Shown in pieces: positions 10,324 through 22,199 of a stretch of 64,000 bases of DNA (its first letter is position 1; each line of letters starts with the position of its first letter). A program made the translations under genes and the position numbers. A model generated the notes under the pieces. That model saw nothing but the letters and a program-made list of their open reading frames with translations, was not told where the DNA came from and did not search any database. The stretch is from NCBI RefSeq assembly GCF_014851395.1, contig NW_024043372.1, positions 5,593,490-5,657,489 on the forward strand. Reading direction: 5' to 3'. This stretch comes from Micropterus salmoides (Eukaryota > Chordata > Actinopteri > Centrarchiformes > Centrarchidae).

Positions 10324-12300
10324 ATGTCTGACGTTGCATCTAAAGCCACAAGCGACACGGCGCTTCCTACAAGAAGACGCACAAGTTTTACTGCTAAAGG
10401 AATGATGTTTTTATGCAAACGTGTCAGGAAAAGAGATCGGTGCAATGCAGACGAGCCAAATCGTACATGAATCAGATGGATAAGTTGATGCATTCTGCAG
10501 ACAATATTGATGCAGTCAAGTCTCTTTTGGATCAAATAATAATATGTGTTGATGAAGCAAAACAACATCATTTGTCATTTGTGTCACTGGACATACCTCA
10601 GGAGGAGAAGGAGAAACAAGATAAATATTTTGAACAAAAGGAAAAGTGTTTTTCAAACAGGCCATTCATATGAACTTCCAATTAAACCACCTGATAATCC
10701 AACTGATATTGGGCCTGAGGACAGTGTATCCAATAAAGGTTCTGAAACGCGTTCAAAGGCTGGTTCTAAACTGTCAAAGACTTCATCCAGTGCATCTGCA
10801 AAAATATTAGTGCAAGCGGGAAGAGCAGCGTTACAGGAACGCATGGCTGCTCTAAAACAAAGGCATATTTTGGAGGATCAGGAGGAACAAATACAACTTG
10901 AACAAGAGGACTTACGGAAGAAACGGGAACATTTAAGGAGAGAAAAGGAACAACTTGCTCTGGAGGCAGAATTAAAGGTGACAAATGCAAAATTGGAGGT
11001 TGTGGAAGTAAGCTCAAAGTGTGGTTCTAAAGTGTCAAGATGTGCATCTCAAACATCAGATGGCATGAATTCTTACTTGAAAAGGTCAGAAACTCAAGGA
11101 CATATGAACTAAATCCGAATGCTGAAGGCTATGTGCCCACCAATAAAAGCTCTGAACCTACCTCCAGTCGCTTGTTAAATTCTGTCCCTGTTGGTGTTCA
11201 ACCCAAACATGTTGTAAAACAACTACCCATCCTAATGTCATTCCTGTGTTTCAAAGGCAAGATACACAATCACTGGGTTTGCAAGATGTTTGTGACGATA
11301 ATCCATCCATCAATTCTCCGGACATTTTGAACATCATGCAGCGTCAAAATGAAATAACTGCGCTGTTGGTCCAACAAAACACAGCCTCTGCTCTGCCTAT
11401 GAGAAATATACCTGTATTTGATGGAGATCCCCTGTATTTCAAATCTTTTCTCAGAGCCTTTGAAAATTGCATTGAGGATAAAACTCAAAATTTCAGTGAT
11501 TGTCTGTACTTCCTAGAACAGTACACTAGAGGGCAACCAAGAGACATTGTGAGAAGTTGTCAGCATATGCCCTCTGAACCAGGTTATCAAAGAGCAAAAA
11601 CGCTTTTGATTGAACATTTTGGCAGTGAACATAAAATATCTTCGGCTTACATGGACAAAATCAACAACTGGCCCTCAATAAAACCTGAGGATGTTAATGT
11701 TTTGCAGTCATTTGCTTTGTTCCTTCGAGGTTGCTCCAATATAGTACATCATGTAAAGTATATGAAGGAGTTGGACATGCCAGCTAACCTCAGGACGATC
11801 CTAATGAAACTCCCATATAAGCTGAGGGAAAAGTGGAGAAATGTGGCATGTGATATTGGAACAAACTGGAAGCAGAGCAGTGTTTGTTGATTTTGTGAAT
11901 TTCATTGAAAAACAAGTCAAAATTGTTTCAGATCCTCTGTTTGGAAATATTAATAATGTTTCTCCAGCCAGCTATGCAAAGCTATCCATGCAAGTTAAGC
12001 AGAAAAGGAAAAGTGGTACATTTGCCACCAGCATTAATGCACCAAAGGATGGACATAAAGAAATGGAAAACTTGACAGCTCACAGTAAGCAGCTCAAATG
12101 TATATTCTGCTATCTTACCAATCACACTCTGGAAAAATGCTTTCAGTTTAGAAGAAAGACACAACAGGACAAGATTCAGTTTCTAAAGGAGAAGGGCGTT
12201 TGTTTTGGGTGCTTGAAACATGGACACACAAGCAAAGACTGCAGGAGTCGTTTGGATTGTGAAGTGTGTCACAGGAAGCACCCATCTGTCCTGCATGTGG
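10324..12300 (+). pseudogene. gag of Pao/BEL element, frameshifted
   Basis: Likely start ATG at 10324 in AAAATGTCTGACG. The frame changes near 10410, 10670, 11110-11250 and 11880. Visible in order: a long charged coiled coil (about 10800-11010), a gag domain with VFDGDPLYFKSFLRAFEN (DUF1759 type, about 11405-11860), and two zinc-knuckle-like parts with CFGCLKHGHTSKDC near 12200. The protein would coat the element's RNA in cytoplasmic particles. Broken, not functional. Confidence 0.82.
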
Positions 12301-13180
12301 AGAAGGAGGATACTACAAGGATAACCTCCAAAGAAACTGTGAGCACTGTATCCGGGAAGCAGCAGACGTGTGGTCATATTGGGGCTGGTGAAGAGGATAC
12401 TGCTGTTTTTTCCATTGTGGCTGTGCAGGTGAAAAGTCAGAAAAGTAATAAAGTTGTGCACACTTATGCTTTCCTGGATCCTGGGAGCTCTGGTACCTTC
12501 TGTACTACAAGTATGGCTGAAAGGCTGGGAGTATCAGGAAAAACTGTAATGTAGTGTTAAGGACAATGGGGCAGACTAAAACCATCAACACTACTATAGT
12601 AACCGGTCTGGAGGTGTCTGGATTTGACACCGATGACTTTATTGAGCTGCCATCTGTTCTGACACAAACAAAAATGCCTGTACCTAAAGTCAATGTGCCA
12701 TGTCAGGATGATGTTGCCAAATGGGCGTATTTGAGCAGCATCAGGCTACATGAAGTAGATGTAGACTTTCTCATTGGAACCGACTCTCCTAAAGTTTTGG
12801 AGCCATGGGAACTGATAAACAGTCAATGTGGTGGACCGTATGCAGTAAGGACCAGAGTTGGCTGGGTCATAAATGGGCCTCTTCGTGCTGGAGACTCTGA
12901 AGGTACTGGTGTCAAATCAGGATGCATTGTTGTAACTGCTAATCACATATCTGTGGAACACTTGGAAAGTATGTTGATACAACAGTATAATCATGACTTT
13001 ACTGAAAGAACAAGTGATGAACAACTTGAGATGTCAAGAGAAGACATTAAATTCATGAAAATTGTGGAGAGTACGACAGTGCTTAACAATGAACATTATC
13101 ACATTGACTTACCTTTCAGAGTTGATGATCCTGTTTTGCCAAATATCGCTGCATTGCACTACAAAGACTCCAAGGCCTGA
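12301..13180 (+). pseudogene. Protease region of Pao/BEL pol
   Basis: An aspartic protease start with FLDPGSSGTF near 12470-12510, then a frame change and stop at 12552-12554, then the rest of the DUF1758-type region in another frame (DVDFLIGTDSPKVLEPW near 12755-12810; RVGWVINGPL near 12850-12890). It ends at a TGA at 13178-13180. Confidence 0.78.
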
Positions 13181-14480
13181 AGAGGAGATTTAATAGAGAC
13201 ATTTCATTCAAGGCTCAATACGTTGATTTCCTTAACAACATGTTGAGCAAGGATATGCAGAAAAGGTTCCCACAAATGAGCCCACTCTGGAACAAGGAAA
13301 GGTGTGGTACATTCCCCACCATGGTGTACGTCATCCAACCAAAGGAAAGTTGCGTGTTGTGTTTGATTGCGGCTGTACTTACAAAGGTATATCATTGAAC
13401 AGTCAGCTCCTGCAGGGCCCAGACTTCACTAACACGCTAATTGGTGTCCTCCTTCGGTTTAGAGAAGAGCCCATCGCTGTTATGGCTGATATCAACGCCA
13501 TGTTCCATCAGGTCCGGGTTCCATATAAGCACGTTAACTTCTTGCGCTTTCTATGGTGGCCCAATGGAGACGCTACAGCGGAGCCAGAGGAATACAGGAT
13601 GTGCGTGCATTTGTTTGGAGCTGTATCCTCTCCAAGCTGCTCAAACTATGCACTGAGGAGAACTGCTGAGGATAATGCACTACAATATTCACCCGATGTC
13701 CTTCGTACAGTTAAGACAAATTTCTACGTGGATGATTGTCTTAAGTCCACTGTGACAGAGGAAGATGCAGTGAAGCTCATACATGGATTAACATCTCTCT
13801 GTAAAAAGGGCGGCTTTCATCTCCAAAAGTGGGTCACAAATAACTCAAATGTGTTTGCACTTATTCCTAGCGAAATCAGAGCAGTGGGTTTGGAGAACAT
13901 GGATTTGGACAGGGACCAACTCCCTGTGGAAAGAGTGTGTTCAAGGAGATACGTTCAGCTTCAGGACTGCAGTGCAGGAACGTCCACACACTAGGAGGGG
14001 CATCCTTTCTGTGGTGAGCTCTCTTTACGACCCGCTGGGTTTTCTGTCTCCTTTCATAATACCTGCCAAGTTACTGTTACAGGAGTTGTGCAGAATGAAC
14101 TTCAAATGGGATGAGCCAGTTCCCCGTGATGTCTCCGAACATTGGTCTGAGTGGCTCTCTGAACTTCAGCATATGAGTGGATTTAAAGTGGAACGGTGCA
14201 TTAAACCCAAAAACTTTGAAACACAAGTGAAAGCAGAACTGCATCATTTTTCAGATGCTAGTCAAACAGGATATGGCACGTTTCATATTTGAGATTGGAG
14301 ACACTGACAACGTGCATGTTTCATTTATCACAGGCAAGGCTCGTGTCGCTCCTCTAAAGCAACTAACCATTCCACGTCTTGAGCTTGCTGCAGCTGTGAA
14401 AATGGCTAAAAGGACCGGACTTTTTGCACTTGCCCCCCACCAGGTGGCCGAAACTCGACTTGGACTCCTCTTCCATTCCA
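13181..14480 (+). pseudogene. Reverse transcriptase and RNase H of Pao/BEL pol
   Basis: Typical Pao RT words in order: KGKLRVVFDCGC (13338-13373), ADINAMFHQVRV (about 13485-13520), CVHLFGAVSSP and the catalytic FYVDDCL (about 13722). After a frame change near 13970 come SLYDPLGFLSPF and the RNase H start HFSDASQTGYG (about 14245-14280). The remainder of RNase H, with its later acidic residues, is missing: at about 14450-14480 the reading jumps straight to the pre-integrase linker. Confidence 0.85.
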
Positions 14481-16082
14481 TCTGATGATGCAGAGGTGAA
14501 AAGGGAACTTAAGGTGAATGTTGTTACAATACACAGTGACAATCCTCTCAGTCAGCTCATTCACTATTTTTCATCCTGGAGAAAGCTTAAAACATCAGTG
14601 GCCTGGCTGTTGGAGCTGAAAGAAAGACTTTTACTTTTAAGCCGAAAGAGAAAAGAATATGTGGTCAACCAGAATGAGAATGTGGAAAAGGAGATTAAAA
14701 AATTCAAAGCTGCACTTGGAAAATCCAGCTTGACACCAGAGCGCTTGGAGGAAGCCGAAAAGGCAATAATTCAGTTTGCACAAAACCAAAGATTCAGTAC
14801 TGAAATTTCCTCACTAGAACATGACCCAAAGACTATTTTTAAAGACAGTCCTTCTGTATCGCCTCGACCCCTTCATCGAAGATGGCATCCTCAGAGTTGG
14901 TGGACGTCTGTTTAAATCTGCACTGCCATGGGGAGGTAAAGCATCCTGTGATTCTGTCAAAGGATTTGCATGTTTCCCAGCTCATATTGCGTTACATCCA
15001 TTGCCAACTTGGACATGCTGGACGCAATCACATGCTGCACAGATTGAGACAGAAGTATTGGATCATAAATGCCAACTCTGCGGCCAGGAAGATTCTCTCA
15101 CAATGTACAGTGTGCAGAAGGTACAGAGGAAAGGTTGGAGAACAGAAGATGTCTGACTTACCAGAGGAACGAGTTGTGCCTGATAACGCACCCTTTACAA
15201 ATGCGGGAGTGGACTTTTTGGACCATTGGAGGTGCGGAGAGGTAGAAATGTGCTGAAGCGGTATGGAGTGATATTTACCTGTATGAGTAGCCGCGCAGTA
15301 CACCTTGAGGTGGCGCATTCCCTCGACACGGACTCCTGCATCAATGCTGTGCGAAGATTTATCTGCAGAAGAGGACCTGTGACAAGTGTAAGGTCAGATA
15401 ACGGCACAGATTTTGTTGGTGCGAAGAAGGAACTGAGGCAAGCATTGGCCGCTTTAAATCACTCTAAAATTGAAAGGACTTTTGTGCAGGAAGGAATGAC
15501 GTGGAGTTTTAACACCCCAGCTGCATCTCACATCTCTGGGAGCGTCTGATTCGCTCTGTGCGCAGTGTACTTACCTCTGTTGTTGGACATCAACTGCTGG
15601 ACGAGGAAGGTCTGCAAACGCTGTTTTGTGAGGTGGAAGCGATACTCAATGACCGGCCAATAACTAAGGCTTCAGAAGATCCCAATGATTTAGAAGCGCT
15701 TACTCCAAATCACATTCTTCTGTTAAAAGGCAAGCCCATTCTGCCATTAGGTCCGTTCGAGAAATCTGATCTGTACATTAAGAGGAGATGGAGGCAAGTG
15801 CAGTACATTGCGGAGCTTTTCTGGAAAAGGTGGACAGCAGAGTATTTGCTTGTAATGCAAGAAAGGCAAAAATGGACGAAGCAAAAGAGAAACTTTATTC
15901 CAGGAGATATTGTCGTAATCGCTGATGCCACAGCTCCAAGAGGCTCATGGATGATGGGCAGAGTTCTAAGCACCACAGCTGACTCTAGAGGACTGGTTCG
16001 CTCTGTGAAGGTCCAAACGAAGATCAGCATCCTGGACAGACCGATAACCAAGCTCTGTCTTCTCTTGGAGGCTAATAATTGA
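14481..16082 (+). pseudogene. Linker, integrase and C-terminal region of Pao/BEL pol
   Basis: The linker has an EKAIIQFAQ stretch near 14755. The integrase zinc-binding region shows H-x-H-C-x-x-C spacing (GHAGRNHMLHRLRQKYWII; CTVCRRY, about 15015-15125), and the core has RAVHLEVAHSLDTDS and SDNGTDFVGAKK (about 15290-15430). The last part (15558-16082) holds LNDRPIT, TPNHIL and a FIPGDIVVI motif of the DUF5641 type. At least four frame changes. Confidence 0.85.
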
Positions 16083-16260
16083 CTATACGACTCATTCTTT
16101 CTCCTACCTCGGTCTTCCATCTGTTTGTTTCTTTCAGATATGGAGAATCCGAAGATGTGAAGATTCCAGTTTAATGTTTAAGCTACAATTAGAAAATAGC
16201 TCCTTTGTGTTAAAGCTAAGGTTAATTGTGGGTAAAGTACCGTTACAATTAGGGGCTGGA

Positions 16261-16676
16261 TGGTTGGAGCTATATTCTTATTTTTGTTTATTTTGGGCTT
16301 AAAATAATTTATAGCCTAATTTATTTCTTTTCTTGTTAAAGTTAATTTGGTTTATTTTGATTTATGCTTTACTTGTATTGTCGTTTGTTGGTCACATGGT
16401 GTTATGTTCATTTGCATAAGTAGGTCAAGGTGGGAGGTGCTGCAGGCACGAGGGCATATGGTTTTTTTATCAGTGTGAGAGAGGCAGCAGAAATGTCTGT
16501 GAGCTTGCTTATGTGTGTGAATAAACCTCCTCAAACTCAATCTTGTTATGGACATCACTTTGCTTTGGTACCTCTGAACCTGCGTAAAGCCTAACCATGA
16601 CGTAGCCTCAAGTGGCCATTTGAGAAGTTTGTTATTATTTGTTTTTGTTTAAGTTTATGGACAAATAGCCACTACA
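16261..16676 (+). repeat. 3' LTR of the Pao/BEL element
   Basis: 416 bases, directly preceded by the purine-rich tract AGGGGCTGGA (16251-16260). Starts TGGTTGGAGC and ends CACTACA, then the target duplication GTTGT. Confidence 0.92.
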
Positions 16677-18220
16677 GTTGTGAACTTTCTCACTTTAAAT
16701 GTTGCAGCTGCTAGAAATTGTGAGATGGAATGATCTCCTTGAGTTTTGTGAAGCACTGGTTCTCAAACTTTTTCATGTCAAGGACCCCCAAAACTGACTC
16801 ACATTAGACGACGGACCCCCATTTGAGATCCCACCGTGACACACTGTGGGAGACAACACTACATGCCTTTTACCAAGACTACAGTTATCATCAACATAAC
16901 TTGAAAGATGCAACAATCACATAGAATTTTACAAATAGCAAATTAACTTTAATGTGCTGAATATCTAGATACATTCATTTTCAATTTAAATCACCAAATA
17001 AGCACAGTTTCCTGTGGTTAACTGATGTCTGCAATGATGTGTGGTAGAAAAATATGAGGGGTGGAGCTTTTTGTAAGTGACCTAAAATAGAATGACACTA
17101 AAGCCTGAGATCATAACCTGACTGAGGATGTTCAGTCTGACCGTGATGCTTTTCTAATTCAGTTTTGTTGAATGACTAATTATTATTGAACAAGGAGTGA
17201 CTATAACAGTGTTAAAACAATGCAGGGGGGCTGTGATGGTGGGGGTGTGCTGTTTAAAATGACGGTGAGACATCAACGATCCAGCCCAGTTTGACAGTCC
17301 ATCAGGTTAAAGGATCACAGGATCTGACAAAAGATCTGGAAAATGTTCACAGCATCAATAGTTTAATATTTGATGGCACTGATTTTGAGATAAAAAGCAG
17401 AAATACAGCGATCCAGTTACAAAGGAACGTCTGCTTGCTTGTGTTTCATTTGCCAACTCAGCTTCTTACCCGAAGACTTCCTTTTGCAGTCTGGCAAAAG
17501 CTGTGCCAGGTTTATCTTTTTGCCAGAGTACTCTGAAGGTGTTTTTTTTTTTTTTTCTGCCAACAAAAATCTCAATAAAACAAGGCAAGGCAGATACTGC
17601 CACACGTTTTAATCTAATTCAGCCAATTAAACCTGATTAAACATGATAACCGGTTTTTATCAGCCATCAGCAGCAGTTTCATGTGGTTTTGTTCTATGGG
17701 TGGAGACTTAAGTGAGCCTGTGGTTTGCAACCTGTTGGTTTTAAATAGCTTTTCTGGTTAAGGGTGAGAATGTCTCATAGCCAGAGGGAGATAAAAAAAT
17801 AATAGTAAGAGACGTGTCAACATAGACCTCATCCACAGCCATCACTACTGTTGTTCCCACATTTCCATGTGAAGCTTTACAGCTTATTATTACAGCTTCT
17901 GTTTAAAAAGAGCTGTATCTCCTACCATTTAAATGCTGAACACTATCTGACAATGAAAAACTAAAAGGCCATTGTTCACTATCTGCTCAGCAGCAAACAG
18001 GAGACAGACACAGTTAGAGACTAACTGGTGAACACAGTCGAGCATTTAGCAGCTAAAGAGTCAAATCTTCTCTCAGGAGAGGTTCTAGCCCCAAAACAAA
18101 GCTAACAGAGAGAATACTGGACAGATGAATGACCACTCTGCTTTGCGAACAAGTTCATCTTGAAGGTGATAATATGTTAATGATGTTCATAGGTTGCTTC
18201 CACTGCCCTCCAACAGGGTC
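16677..18220 (+). other. Intergenic flank upstream of B
   Basis: No gene. Nearly identical sequence precedes C (from 28877), D (from 43679) and E (from about 55428). Near 16755-16830 the words CACTGGTTCTCAAACTTTTT and GGACCCCC suggest an old hAT/Charlie-type MITE end. A T-run at 17541-17555 varies in length between copies (15, 12, 9 and 10 bases in B, C, D, E). Confidence 0.6.
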
Positions 18221-18476
18221 ACACACAGGTCCAAAATACAAACGCACAAACAGGACCTCTACATGTCAGAGTGAGGGGGCTGCCACGCAGTCAGGCTCCC
18301 TGAGCAGTTAGGGGTTCAGGCTTTGCTCAGGTGAACCTTCAGCAGTGACCAGGAGGTGAAGTGGCACCTCTCCAGCTGCCAGTCTGAACTCCTTTTGACT
18401 GATCCGTGCTGGACGTGAACCGGAACCACCATCCGGTTCCCAAGATAAGACCCCACAGACTGAGCTACTGCTGCCC
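18221..18476 (-). mobile_element. tRNA-derived SINE in reverse, upstream of B
   Basis: The minus strand reads as a widespread fish SINE: box A-like TAGCTCAGTCTGTGGGG, box B-like GGTTCACGTCC, then CTGGAGAGGTGCCACTTCACC, CCCCTAACTGCTC and GTCCTGTTTGTGCGTTTGT. It explains two small ORFs (18129-18311 on + and 18308-18493 on -). The same insertion lies upstream of C, D and E. Confidence 0.8.
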
Positions 18477-18748
18477 AAAGGTTTAACATCCACAGGTTTT
18501 AGGAGAAAAAATTCTAATAAAATGTCTTTAGTTTGTTCCCTCAGTCACCTGTGCAGATACACAATTTATGATCTATGAAGTACGTAATTTACTTGATTAA
18601 AACCAGATCATGAATAATGATGAGGATGTACGCATTCACAGTTTGTAGTTTGCATAAGTTATAACTGTTGCACTGTGTCAGGGGACAGTACAAGTTTTCT
18701 CTCTCTCTCATTACAGTCATTTCCTATTTACTGTGTAATGAAGTGATG

Positions 18749-18755
18749 TATAAGG
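18749..18755 (+). promoter_or_regulatory. TATA-like box of copy B
   Basis: TATAAGG, 164 bases before the start codon, and 165 bases before it in C, D and E. The segment between is almost identical in all four. An ETS-like TTCC core (CATTTCCTA) lies about 30 bases upstream. The transcription start is not determined. Confidence 0.4.
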
Positions 18756-18912
18756 TGGGAGGAGATGTGGCTAAAACTTAAAGAAGAAAGATGAAAGGGG
18801 CAGGATAGAAAATTGAGGAGTAGTTTTTAGGTATCATAAGATGTAAGTTCAGGAAATAGAGCTGTGCAGATACAGGAGACCAACCAACAAGGAGGATCTC
18901 AGCATCCAACAA

Positions 18913-18952
18913 ATGAAGATCTTTCTTCTTCTCTTCCTCTCACTGATGACAG
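18913..18952 (+). CDS. Signal-peptide exon, copy B
   Basis: 40 bases ending in phase 1 before GTAAAACG. Encodes MKIFLLLFLSLMT, a short signal peptide start that routes the product to the ER and cell surface; the next residues come from D1 (GCEALSK). The ATG follows CATCCAACAA and is the first ATG after the TATA-like box region that opens a signal peptide. Confidence 0.82.
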
Positions 18953-20160
18953 GTAAAACGTTTGCTGCTATTGGACTACTGATCTTAGAGATTACACTTG
19001 TCACAGCCCTGCTTCTGAAATAATTAACAGGTTGGTCTGGTTTGGGTTATTCTCATTTTGTATTAGTTTAATATAATACAGCCTTCAATACAGTGCTCTG
19101 AAATCGGTCTCAGCCTCAAAATCCAGTTCTGGTCGAGCTATAAGAGAATTAATCTAAATCAGAAAGGATGTTTATCGTTTTGTGAACAAATGTTACAGCA
19201 GGATTGTAAACAACAGTACAGTTATGGTAAGAGAATAAACAATAACAAGGTGTCTTTGAGGCGGTGTGGCTAAAATACAAATTCATGTCTGCAAAATGTT
19301 CACTGACAACATTTCATGTGGGGTTTTTTTAAATAGCCAGCTCCCTTGTGATGTTATCTCGTAGCATCTAAAACACAAGATCAGTATATAAACAATTTCA
19401 CTAGAAAGGACCATGCCACAACAATGTGTCATTTAAAGGTTTAATGAATCTGAATGAACAGAGGAAATTGTTCTTTAGCTCAAATTAGTTAGTCTACAGA
19501 GAAAAAAACTAAATAAAAAACATAAACAAAATCAGCTTTTCAGACAGGATATTTTAGGCTGTTCACGTGTTGCTTTAGATTTAGGTTTAGACTCCACTTT
19601 CAGCAATGCTCTTATGTGTTTGTATAGCCCCTCCTGTGGGCGCTCAAAAGTGGATTGTAAACAGATGATGAATGACAGAATATTAACACAGTTGCAATTA
19701 TATAAAATATTTCTTTAAATCAGAAAAAATATAATTGCTGACAGATACTATTAAAATGTCCTCATAGCAGCTTACGACTACATTAAGTGTGTTATAAACC
19801 ATGTATTCAATATTTGTATACTGCTTAAATTGGTAGAAGGAGCTCAAATTAAAGTGCTTAATTAATTATTAATTAAAATGTGCTTCACAATTATCTAACA
19901 GGTGGGTAACTTTAATAACTTGTAATAATATAACATTATGTGTGTAAAAGTAAAGGTCAAAATCATTTAATTAAAAGAAACGTGCAACTGAGCATTGAAT
20001 GTCTGTGATCCACTGATTCAAAGAGCTGTCTGCTGAGAGATCCTGCAAATGTATACAAGAAACAGTGTTTGTTGCATTAATAGAAAGCTAATTCAGATGA
20101 ATGATCTGTCACATCGTTTCAGTGTCTAACATGATGTTAACCTTTGTCTTTGATCTACAG
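18953..20160 (+). other. Intron 1 of copy B
   Basis: No exon seen. AT-rich; collinear with intron 1 of D (45958-47141) at high identity. It ends in TTTGTCTTTGATCTACAG, a good acceptor. Confidence 0.65.
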
Positions 20161-20465
20161 GTTGTGAGGCCTTGTCTAAAGTGAAGGGATGTGCATCAGG
20201 ATGGGTTGAATTCACCTGCAAATATCCAAAACCAAATGTAAAATATCAAAGTATTGATGTAGTTTCTCCCAAAGAAATCATACGAAGCTCTGAGAAGGAT
20301 GTGTGGGAAAACAAAGGCAAGTTTCCCTGTACCATGATCCAAAAAATACAAATCTCAGAGTGGCCATTAAACAACTTGAACGTGCGGACTTCGGGGACTA
20401 TCAGTGTAAATTTCACCAACAGTCGGACTCATCCCAGGACACAGAGGAAGTGAAATTGGACGTTG
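20161..20465 (+). pseudogene. Ig exon, D1 type, copy B, frameshifted
   Basis: 305 bases; a frame-keeping version would have 306. V-set with GCASGWVEFTCKYPKPN at the start and DFGDYQCKF near the end. At about 20318 AAAGGCAAGTTT replaces AAAGGCAGAGTTT of D, so one base is lost and the two halves lie in different frames. The first frame stops at 20453. Confidence 0.78.
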
Positions 20466-20744
20466 GTAAGAGACACTTTTCATTCAAAACATTCTTTGGA
20501 TCCAGCGCTTAAATATATACATATTAAAATGATAAGAACTTAATGCAAAGTATTTTGACTCCAATTTCACATTCAGTAGAGTCACTTTTTTAAGTCATCA
20601 TCTACTTAGATAACCAAAATCAAAATCAATTTGCCATAAAGATCATATTCCAATACATACTGTATGAGTGTAGTGATGTGCTTTTACATCATGTGTTAGC
20701 ACATTATCTCAGTTTCACATTTGATATTTCTTGTTTATTTGCAG

Positions 20745-21056
20745 AGACAGACGGCTGCCAGAGACAATTTATTCAAACTGCGTACAGAACAGCTAAAACC
20801 ACCATCACATGTGATTACACAGGAAACAAATACAAGTTCTTCTGCAAACAGAACGGTTCAATCTGTGAGGATATTTTATCAACAAAATCCTCTCTGAAGT
20901 CAAACGGGACATTCACTCTCACAGAAACCAACAGTAGCTTCAGCGTGTCCATCAGTAAGGTGTCCTCACGTGATGCTGGTGTCTACTGGTGTGGAGTGGA
21001 AACACATGAAGGAAGTTACAGAGCTGCTCTCAGAAAGATACAGCTGGAGGTTGAAG
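20745..21056 (+). CDS. Ig V-set exon, D2 type, copy B
   Basis: 312 bases, phase 1-1, open. Four-cysteine V-set as in A (TITCDYTG, FFCKQ, SICED, DAGVYWCGVE), preceded by GAGACAGACGGCTGCCAG. Sequons SNGT and NSS. Intact although its gene is broken elsewhere. Confidence 0.83.
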
Positions 21057-21135
21057 GTGAGCAACACACACATCTGACACTTTGAGCTTTGATCTACTCA
21101 TACAGAAAATTAAGTGTCTGTCTGTCTCTCAACAG

Positions 21136-21293
21136 CTAAAATTACTAACTTCACCAAGTTTCCAAATATTGGACAGAATCTCACATTCGGGTGTCGATAT
21201 CGAAATGATGCTCCGATTAACAAATTCATCTGTAAGGGAGAAGATCCATCTATATGTCAACCTGTAGTCAGCAATTGCATGCATAGTGAATAA
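21136..21293 (+). pseudogene. Half D3 Ig exon ending in a stop, copy B
   Basis: Good acceptor (TCTCTCAACAG) and an open D3 start (AKITNFTKFPNIGQNLTFGC...FICKGEDPSIC), but after CAACCTGTAGTCAGCA the sequence jumps into what is intron in C and E, so the YWCGAE half is deleted. The frame stops at TAA 21291-21293, inside AATAAATAAA (21289-21298). The same structure is in D. If used as a last exon it would end a secreted product; otherwise it is skipped. Confidence 0.7.
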
Positions 21294-21931
21294 ATAAAGC
21301 CATCATCAATGGATCAGCAATACTATGATTCACCATGGCAAAAGAAGCAGTGACAGAATCTGAGTTGGCGTGAATAAAGAGTCCCTAAGTTACAGTTTAA
21401 CTTTTATAATGAACCACTGTTGGTTAGTTTGTTAGTTTCTCTGTGGTAAAGAGCAAAACATTTGGCAGCATCAGACCTTTTTCACAGAAGACATTTTTAC
21501 ATCACATTAGGAAAAATACAGGTGTAAATAATAAAATGAATGAGGGCTGAATTCCATTTAGCTGCTGCAGTTTCAGGGTCCTGATATTGTTCATGCTGAC
21601 TCACTGTCATGACTTAAAAGAGCCATTGTTAATGTTATTATTAACACCTGTGCTGTTCCTGCCAAAAGACCATTTTTGATTTTATTGCCTTTATTGTCAT
21701 TGCATGTGATATACGATTTCAGTCACTGTTAACTGAAACAGTAAAAAAAACTTTTTGGTTTCAGTTAAAAAGACACAACTGAGATTTTCTTTCTAATCTA
21801 TTTTCTATTTTTACCTAGCAATCCTGGCAAGAGCATCCTATCACTCAATTATGGCAAAAAATCATAATCACTTATTGACTAATAATATTGAGATTGCGAT
21901 TAATTAACACGATTAGTCAATGATTTGGGGA
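21294..21931 (+). other. Intron of copy B after the half D3
   Basis: No exon. Starts in a worn repeat (CACCATGGCAAAAGAAGC) also seen after D3b in C and E. Otherwise AT-rich, collinear with D 48273-48916. Confidence 0.5.
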
Positions 21932-22199
21932 GTTTGCATGCTCTCCCCGTGTCCGCGTGGGTTCTGTCCGGGTGCTCCGGCTTCCTCCCACCATCCAAAG
22001 AAATGCAGGCTGGGTTAATTGGTGTCTCCGAAATTGTCCTTAGGTGTGGATATGATTGGTGGTCTGTCTATGTGTGGCCCTGAGATGGACTGGTGACCTG
22101 TCCAGGGTGTACCCCGCCTTTCGCCCGATGTAAGCTGGGATTGGCTCCAGCTCCCCGCGACCCTGTTTGCAGGAGAAGCGGTTGACGATGGATGGATGA
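21932..22199 (+). mobile_element. Dispersed fish repeat (retroelement tail), copy B
   Basis: Carries words common at the 3' end of dispersed elements in fish: CTCCCCGTGTCCGCGTGGGTT, CTCCGGCTTCCTCCCACC, GACTGGTGACCTGTCCAGGG, GTACCCCGCCT, ending in GATGGATGGATG. Richer in G+C than its surroundings. Also in C, D and E at the same place, so it is older than the array. The exact family is not resolved. Confidence 0.7.

Larger units (their letters stand above)
9455..16676 (+). mobile_element. Pao/BEL-type LTR retrotransposon, degraded
   Basis: 7222 bases bounded by direct LTRs that start TG and end CA, with the 5-base target duplication GTTGT at 9450-9454 and 16677-16681. The empty site TTTATTGTTGTGAAC is seen after B (28877), C (43672) and D (near 55424). 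The internal order gag, protease, reverse transcriptase, RNase H, integrase and the YVDD/DUF1758-type features are those of Pao/BEL. The coding part changes frame more than ten times, so the copy is dead. Confidence 0.93.

Noticed and set aside
18129..18311. A 60-codon ORF repeated identically at 30335, 45135 and 56872
   Set aside because: It overlaps a reverse tRNA-derived SINE and unique upstream DNA, has no domain, and its constancy follows from near-identical flanks.
18308..18493. A 61-codon minus-strand ORF repeated at 30514 and 57051
   Set aside because: It is the sense strand of the SINE; one base lost in D destroys it.
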